Assembly: GCA_017935145.1 (NCBI GenBank)
Contig: JAGBIE010000001.1
Location: 1 to 64,000 of the forward strand
Direction: 5' to 3'
From: Oscillospiraceae bacterium
GTDB lineage: Bacteria > Bacillota > Clostridia > Oscillospirales > Oscillospiraceae
DNA length: 64,000 nt
Of the stretch, positions 59,705 to 64,000 are shown in pieces. Position 1 is the stretch's first letter; the number at the start of each line of letters is the position of its first letter. The notes below the pieces were generated by a model. The model did no database searches and was not told the origin of the DNA. It saw only the letters and a list, made by a program, of their open reading frames with translations. The translations under genes and the position numbers were made by a program.

Positions 59705-60193
59705 TCATTTTAATCCAATGCGCCGTACCAGCACACCTGCTGCCACACCAATGGCAACGCCTGAGATGGTGCCACTGAGAAGCAGGAAGGGAAGCCAGTA
59801 ACTAATCTGCACCGTTTCCATAATGAGGATTGCCACGGCGATTTGTCCCACATTGTGCAGTACGCCACCTGCCACAGACACCGCCACAGAGGAGAAAGCG
59901 GGAATCTTTTTGAGCAGAACCATGCCCACAAAACTCAGCACCGCACCTGCCAAACTGTAAGGAATGGTGCTGGGATTAAAGAGCAGACCCGTCAAAAACA
60001 GACGCACCAAAGAGATGCAAAAGGCTTCCTTCCCGCCAAAACGGTAGAGGGCAAAGACAATGGCAATATTGGCAAGCCCCATTTTCATCCCCGGTACAGT
60101 GGGCATGAGCGGGGGGATTTGCGTCTCCACAAAGGAGAGCATCATGGCAAGACTCACCGTTAAGCCCAAAAGAGTCAGTTTGGAAACTTTCAC
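59705..60193 (-). CDS. Gx transporter family membrane protein
   Basis: 162 residues with about five membrane helices and a GMKMGLANIAIVFALYRFGGKEAF segment (about 35-58), the Gx / 'heptaprenyl diphosphate synthase component I' family. The fold resembles S-components of ECF vitamin transporters. Such genes, with NusG-II proteins and often ApbE, are frequent neighbours of rnf operons in Firmicutes, which hints at a role in flavin or cofactor supply to Rnf. It is the last gene of the run. Confidence 0.85.
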   Translation of the reverse strand: MKVSKLTLLGLTVSLAMMLSFVETQIPPLMPTVPGMKMGLANIAIVFALYRFGGKEAFCISLVRLFLTGLLFNPSTIPYSLAGAVLSFVGMVLLKKIPAFSSVAVSVAGGVLHNVGQIAVAILIMETVQISYWLPFLLLSGTISGVAIGVAAGVLVRRIGLK

Positions 60194-60206
60194 GCTTTTG
60201 TCCTCC

Positions 60207-60566
60207 TCAACTGATGAGTTCTACATCTGCCTTGACGCCGTAGACAGTCACTGTCAGCTTATTGGGCAGGCAGGTAATCACCTGACCCACACCACGAACC
60301 TTTCCCTGTTTCACGCACAGATGGTCGGGGCAATCTGCCTCAATCAGGTAGGCACTGCCATCTTCGATGACCAAAATGTTGGTGCCACCATTGAGGGAGT
60401 AGGTGCCCTCCTCCGTGAGGGCGTAGCGGGCAATTTCTTGCCCGTCTACGGACACGATGACGCCTTGCCCATCCTTGCGATGATACACCATGAGGAAGTA
60501 AAGTCCCACGGAGAGGATGAGCAGCGCGACAATGAGAATCACATCGGCTCGCCGAATCTTCTTCAT
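60207..60566 (-). CDS. NusG domain II-containing protein
   Basis: 119 residues: one N-terminal membrane helix (about 8-25), then an outside beta-rich domain with the Cys pair in ADCPDHLCVKQGKV (about 77-90). Despite the name it is not a transcription factor. The CxxxxC pair may form a disulfide or bind a cofactor. It shares a base with the rnfA stop and lies between rnfA and the Gx transporter gene. Confidence 0.87.
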   Translation of the reverse strand: MKKIRRADVILIVALLILSVGLYFLMVYHRKDGQGVIVSVDGQEIARYALTEEGTYSLNGGTNILVIEDGSAYLIEADCPDHLCVKQGKVRGVGQVITCLPNKLTVTVYGVKADVELIS

Positions 60567-61138
60567 TAGAAGCTCAGACAGCTCAGAGCCAAACTAATAA
60601 AGCCGGCGGTGAGCAAGCTCAGGGGCAGACCACGCATAGCCCTGGGGGCAGAGCAGTCGTCCATGCGGTTGCGGATGGCGGTATAGACAGACAGCACCAG
60701 AGCATAGCCCAAGCCAGCGGCCAGAGCGGCAACCACAGTGGTGAAGAAGGATTCGTGCACATAGTTCTTTGCGCCACTGCCGGCGTTGAGCAAGCTCACG
60801 CCCAGCACAGCGGAGTTGAGGGCAATCATGGCAAAGCCGCTACCCAAGGTGTTTTTCAGCACCTTACGGCAGAACAGTTCCACCAGAGCGGTCATGCCCA
60901 GAACGAAAATCACAAAGATGGGGAGAATCAGCACAGAGCAGGGGCAAAGAGCCCATTCTGCCACAACCCAGCTGAGGATGCTGGAAAGCACCATGGTGGC
61001 GGTAACAGCAAGACCCAAGAACAGGGGTTTTACAGTGCTCTTGCACTGACCCAAAACAGTTTCCACACCCAAGAAGCGGGTGAGAGCGAAGTTGCTGGCC
61101 AGCACGCTAGCCATAATCAAAGCAAGCATTTCTTTCAT
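60566..61138 (-). CDS. rnfA: Rnf complex subunit RnfA
   Basis: 190 residues with six membrane helices. LASNFALTRFLG near residues 14-25 and the second-repeat counterpart in AIALNSAVLGVSLLN near 105 carry the conserved residues of the RnfA/NqrE fold, where a 2Fe-2S cluster sits between RnfA and RnfE. It follows rnfE by 3 bp in the standard order. Confidence 0.95.
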   Translation of the reverse strand: MKEMLALIMASVLASNFALTRFLGVETVLGQCKSTVKPLFLGLAVTATMVLSSILSWVVAEWALCPCSVLILPIFVIFVLGMTALVELFCRKVLKNTLGSGFAMIALNSAVLGVSLLNAGSGAKNYVHESFFTTVVAALAAGLGYALVLSVYTAIRNRMDDCSAPRAMRGLPLSLLTAGFISLALSCLSF

Positions 61139-61141
61139 CCC

Positions 61142-61753
61142 TTATGCTCCTTTCTTGCAGTCCATGCACTTGTTGGGGCGGATGATATTTGCCACAGCGG
61201 CAACCAAAGCCAGCACCACAAAGCCACCAAAGGGCTTCTGTGCCAAGGCGATGGTGTAGTCCTTCATGAAGGTAAGTTCCTTGCCAAACACGGTAGCAGC
61301 GCCGAGAATTTCACGCACAGCGCCCACCACAACGATGGATACAAGGAAGCACACACCAGCCAAGAGGGATTCTGCCACGGTCTTGCCAAAGCCGTTTTCC
61401 GTAGCATGTTCTGCCTGACGGTACACGAAGGGGCTCACAGCGATGGCATTGAGGTACAGCACCATATCGCCATGGGCATAGTAGAAATCGGGAAGCCAAG
61501 CGCCCACAGCCAGTCTCAGCAGCACGGTGTAACCCGTGGCAACCAGCACAGAGGCGGCAAGTTTAATTTCCTTCGCTACCAGACCCTTTAATAGGGCCAT
61601 GGTAACGGAAGTGAGCAGGGTCACTGCCAGCAGGAATGCACCTGCGGTGACAGCGGAAAGTGCGGTGGTGGAGAGAGCCAGAGCAGGGCAAGCGCCCAAC
61701 AGGAGAAGCAGAGCGGGGCCAGTTTTCACTTGACGGCATTCATTCTTGCTCAT
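61142..61753 (-). CDS. rnfE: Rnf complex subunit RnfE
   Basis: 203 residues with six helices; ECRQVKTGPALLLLLGACPALALS (about 4-27) is the conserved start, and LAGVCFLVSIVVVGAVREILG (about 130-150) follows. It pairs with RnfA in the membrane core. The C-terminal CMDCKKG is a short Cys tail. The stop is 3 bp before the rnfA ATG. Confidence 0.94.
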   Translation of the reverse strand: MSKNECRQVKTGPALLLLLGACPALALSTTALSAVTAGAFLLAVTLLTSVTMALLKGLVAKEIKLAASVLVATGYTVLLRLAVGAWLPDFYYAHGDMVLYLNAIAVSPFVYRQAEHATENGFGKTVAESLLAGVCFLVSIVVVGAVREILGAATVFGKELTFMKDYTIALAQKPFGGFVVLALVAAVANIIRPNKCMDCKKGA

Positions 61754-61755
61754 AA

Positions 61756-63006
61756 TTAGGCGCCTCCTTTCACAGTTTTAAATGCGGCAAAGATATCATT
61801 GGTAGCAGTCTTCATGGCATTGGAGGTCATGGTTGCCTTGGCGATGAGAATTGCCTCATCTGCAACAGTGTCCTCGGTCATACCCACAAAGCCTTCTTTG
61901 TAGGTCTTGCGGTTGAGACCAGCAAAGCCGCCGTATTCCACAAAGTCGCTTTCCAGGAAGATGAATTCATCTGCATCCATGGCGGCGATGGCGCCGTTTT
62001 CATCCAGGATGTAGTACACAGTCATGGCATCGAAGCCCGTGAGTTTGGAGATGATGCCCGTGTAGTTCTTACCACCAGCGGTAATGTCATACACACCAGC
62101 CACAGTGGAGAACACGCCGTCCATGTTGCCTGCGGTGACAGTAGCGCCTTCCATCATGGAAGAGAACTTGGCGGTATCCACTTGGGTGAGGTTGGCCTTG
62201 GTGAATTCCACAGCCTCCTGCACCAGTGCTTCGGGAATGGTGCATTCTGCGCCATCCACACCATAAGCCTTGGTGGCAAGACCGTTGTTCACCAGCACCA
62301 AGACACTGCTTTCGCCGTTCTTCATGACATAGGCAAAGCCCACGCCACTGTTGGCCTTGAGAGCCAGTTCGATGTTACCAGAAACAGCCAGTTCTGTTAC
62401 ATCCAAGTTGCCGTTTTTGGCGAGACCACTAAACAGGGAGGGAGCCAATTCCTTCAGCACTTGAGCGTCACTCTTCTTGGCTTCTGCCACAAGACCGTTA
62501 GCACTCAGGGCAGCAAATGCATCGGCCACAGCGTTCTTAAAGGCAGTTGCGGTGAAGGTAGTACCTGCCGCCAAAGTCATATCCACATTGGCGAGGGTGG
62601 AGTTCTGACCCACCAAGTGAGCGGGGAACTCGTCTTTCATCTTCAGGCTTTCCTGATAGTTGGTAATGGAGATGCCTGCAATATTGCCACTGGCATCCAC
62701 GCCCATGAGGAAGGTCAGAGGACCGGCGGAGTACTGGCTGGTGGTGGAAAGTTCCACCACATAGCCCTTGTCTGCGCTTTCCTTATGGATGGCGGTGACG
62801 GTAGCGGGAATATCGCTAAGAGTGGTCAAATCGAGGGCTTCAAAGGTCGTTCCGCCAGGAAGCACCACGGCAAGAGCGCCAGTAGCGCGGGCGGCTTCGT
62901 TCTGATCGATAATGGGGCTAGCCACATGATTGAGCCCCAGAATGGCGGCGCTGAACACCAGCACGATGGCAAGGAGAACAGCGGTGTTTTTCAAAATCTT
63001 AGCCAT
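61756..63006 (-). CDS. rnfG: Rnf complex subunit RnfG, extended with a second FMN-binding-like domain
   Basis: 416 residues, about twice the usual RnfG. An N-terminal membrane anchor (about 5-27) and the first FMN-binding domain hold VDMTLAAGTTFTATAFKNAV with Thr near 150 at the place of the flavinylated Thr. A second domain (about 215-416) ends in AKATMTSNAMKTA with Thr near 392, again matching the (S/T)GATxTS pattern. So two covalent FMN sites may exist. RnfG passes electrons on the outer face of the membrane. It overlaps rnfD by 8 bp. Confidence 0.9.
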   Translation of the reverse strand: MAKILKNTAVLLAIVLVFSAAILGLNHVASPIIDQNEAARATGALAVVLPGGTTFEALDLTTLSDIPATVTAIHKESADKGYVVELSTTSQYSAGPLTFLMGVDASGNIAGISITNYQESLKMKDEFPAHLVGQNSTLANVDMTLAAGTTFTATAFKNAVADAFAALSANGLVAEAKKSDAQVLKELAPSLFSGLAKNGNLDVTELAVSGNIELALKANSGVGFAYVMKNGESSVLVLVNNGLATKAYGVDGAECTIPEALVQEAVEFTKANLTQVDTAKFSSMMEGATVTAGNMDGVFSTVAGVYDITAGGKNYTGIISKLTGFDAMTVYYILDENGAIAAMDADEFIFLESDFVEYGGFAGLNRKTYKEGFVGMTEDTVADEAILIAKATMTSNAMKTATNDIFAAFKTVKGGA

Positions 63007-63931
63007 GGAAATTATCTCCTTTCAGAGGAGTTTTCTTGGCCAGCCGTTCCAGCATGGGAACAAGGAGGTTCATGCACAAAATGGCAATGGACACGCCTTC
63101 GGGGTAACTGCCCCAGTAGCGGATGGCAAAGGTGATGATACCAGCACCGATGCAGAAGAAGACTCTGCCACGGCCGGTGATGGGAGTGGTCACATAGTCG
63201 GTAGCCATGAAGATAGCACCCAACAGAAGACCGCCAGCCAGCACTTGGAAGAGGGCTTCCTGCACATTGCCGGTGAAGACTAAGTACAGACCGAACACGG
63301 TAGCCACAAAGGTCAGGGGAACATACCACTGGATGACCTTGCGAGCCACTAAGTACACATAACCCAGCAGAAGAGCGATGGCGCAGGTTTCGCCGATGGC
63401 ACCGCCATGAGCGCCCACCAGCATGGTCAGAAGAGAGGGATGGGTTTCAGCAGCCAAGGGGGTAGCGCCGGTGGCCAGTTCTACACCGCCGATGCTACGG
63501 ATGGGGTCAGCGCCACCAGCCACAGCAGAGAAGGCGAGAAGCATAAACACACGGGCAGCGATGGCGGGGTTCACAATGTTCTGACCCAGACCGCCGAAGA
63601 GGCACTTGACCAGAAGGATGGCAAACAGACCGCCCATGGCGCACTGCCACAGGGGCACATTGGTGCTCAGGTTGAGGCCCAGGAGCATACCGGTAACCAC
63701 AGCGGAGAAATCGCCGATGGTCTGCTTTTTCTTAGCAATCAGGTTAAAGAGGAATTCGCCCACAACAGTGGCAGCGATGCACACAGCCACAACCAAGAGG
63801 GCCTGCAAGCCGAAGAGATATGCGCCGGCCAGCAGAGCGGGGAGCATGGCGATGCATACGTCCATCATAATCCGCTGGGTGGAAGCACCGCTATGAATAT
63901 GGGGTGCTACGGAAACATTCAGTTTGCTCAT
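62999..63931 (-). CDS. rnfD: Rnf complex subunit RnfD
   Basis: 310 residues with about nine to ten helices. The family flavin motif is TGATPL (Thr near 157), the covalent FMN site; NPAIAARVF and the RGRVFFCIGAG region are conserved too. RnfD is the channel-like partner of RnfG. The ATG overlaps the upstream gene's TGA by 3 bases. Confidence 0.95.
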   Translation of the reverse strand: MSKLNVSVAPHIHSGASTQRIMMDVCIAMLPALLAGAYLFGLQALLVVAVCIAATVVGEFLFNLIAKKKQTIGDFSAVVTGMLLGLNLSTNVPLWQCAMGGLFAILLVKCLFGGLGQNIVNPAIAARVFMLLAFSAVAGGADPIRSIGGVELATGATPLAAETHPSLLTMLVGAHGGAIGETCAIALLLGYVYLVARKVIQWYVPLTFVATVFGLYLVFTGNVQEALFQVLAGGLLLGAIFMATDYVTTPITGRGRVFFCIGAGIITFAIRYWGSYPEGVSIAILCMNLLVPMLERLAKKTPLKGDNFHG

Positions 63932-64000
63932 GCTTTGACGCCTCCCTTCTGTGCCTTTTCGTAGCCACGGGCAAAGGCGTAACCCTGTTTGTTGACTTCC
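63928..64000 (-). CDS. rnfC: C-terminal end of probable RnfC (rest outside window)
   Basis: Only the last 24 codons are visible, ending ...FARGYEKAQKGGVKA and TGA overlapping the rnfD start. Identity is inferred from the fixed C-D-G-E-A order; the visible tail has no diagnostic motif. Confidence 0.6.
   Translation of the reverse strand, partial: EVNKQGYAFARGYEKAQKGGVKA

Overview
The window looks like the chromosome of an anaerobic, spore-forming Firmicute of the class Clostridia, probably a gut carbohydrate fermenter. The basis is the gene content: the three [FeFe]-hydrogenase maturases, an Rnf ferredoxin:NAD+ oxidoreductase operon, SpoVT, RqcH, Mini-RNase III, RNase Y with YmdB, a rubredoxin-fused flavodiiron protein, strong AGGAGG ribosome sites and TTGACA/TATAAT promoters. 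I cannot name the genus from sequence alone.

Layout. 1-1050: the 3' end of a large serine recombinase, probably the edge of an integrated element. 1.1-10.1 kb: nagA on the minus strand, then a plus-strand run lplA - cyclophilin - hydE - hydG - hydF - GH32 fructanase - nitroreductase. 10.2-16.7 kb: accessory genes, including an XRE repressor facing a two-gene unit across a perfect 37-bp palindrome, a surface Cthe_2159-like protein, a YD-repeat lipoprotein, a polysaccharide deacetylase and membrane proteins. 16.7-20.4 kb: a domain-permuted GH3 beta-glucosidase and an AraC regulator lying between two about 97-bp direct repeats; the right copy is the promoter and 5' end of spoVT and the left copy is a dead duplicate. 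20.4-26 kb: spoVT, then a sugar cluster of two paralogous Gfo/Idh/MocA oxidoreductases, a divergent NagB-like enzyme and an SGNH hydrolase. 26-34.4 kb: holB, ricT, an aminotransferase, a Cys-rich repeat protein, rqcH, mrnC, a secreted cysteine amidase and an MFS carrier. 34.4-47.5 kb: yhaN/yhaO, ymdB, rny, tRNA-Leu, an XRE-membrane-zinc-ribbon protein, the flavodiiron protein, putP, tspO, a small alarmone hydrolase, and a CNNM-type transporter behind a long structured leader. 47.5-55.2 kb: a deoxysugar operon (isomerase, FGGY kinase, SDR, PHP, zinc dehydrogenase) with a divergent AraC regulator and no aldolase. 55.38-55.68 kb: a free-standing structured ncRNA candidate with a 7-bp pseudoknot. 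55.7-59.6 kb: trkH-trkA, a low-molecular-weight phosphatase and a CBS protein. 59.7-64 kb: the rnf operon (C-D-G-E-A order) followed by a NusG-II protein and a Gx transporter.

How the parts fit: HydEFG build the H-cluster of a hydrogenase encoded outside the window, while Rnf couples reduced ferredoxin to NAD+ and an ion gradient. The hydrolases, kinase, isomerase and dehydrogenases feed sugars into that metabolism. The flavodiiron protein and nitroreductase handle oxygen, NO or other oxidants. The most promising unexplained items are the ncRNA at 55.4 kb, the aldolase-less isomerase/kinase operon, the paired Gfo/Idh - NagB-like - SGNH cluster, and the repeat-flanked GH3 cassette.
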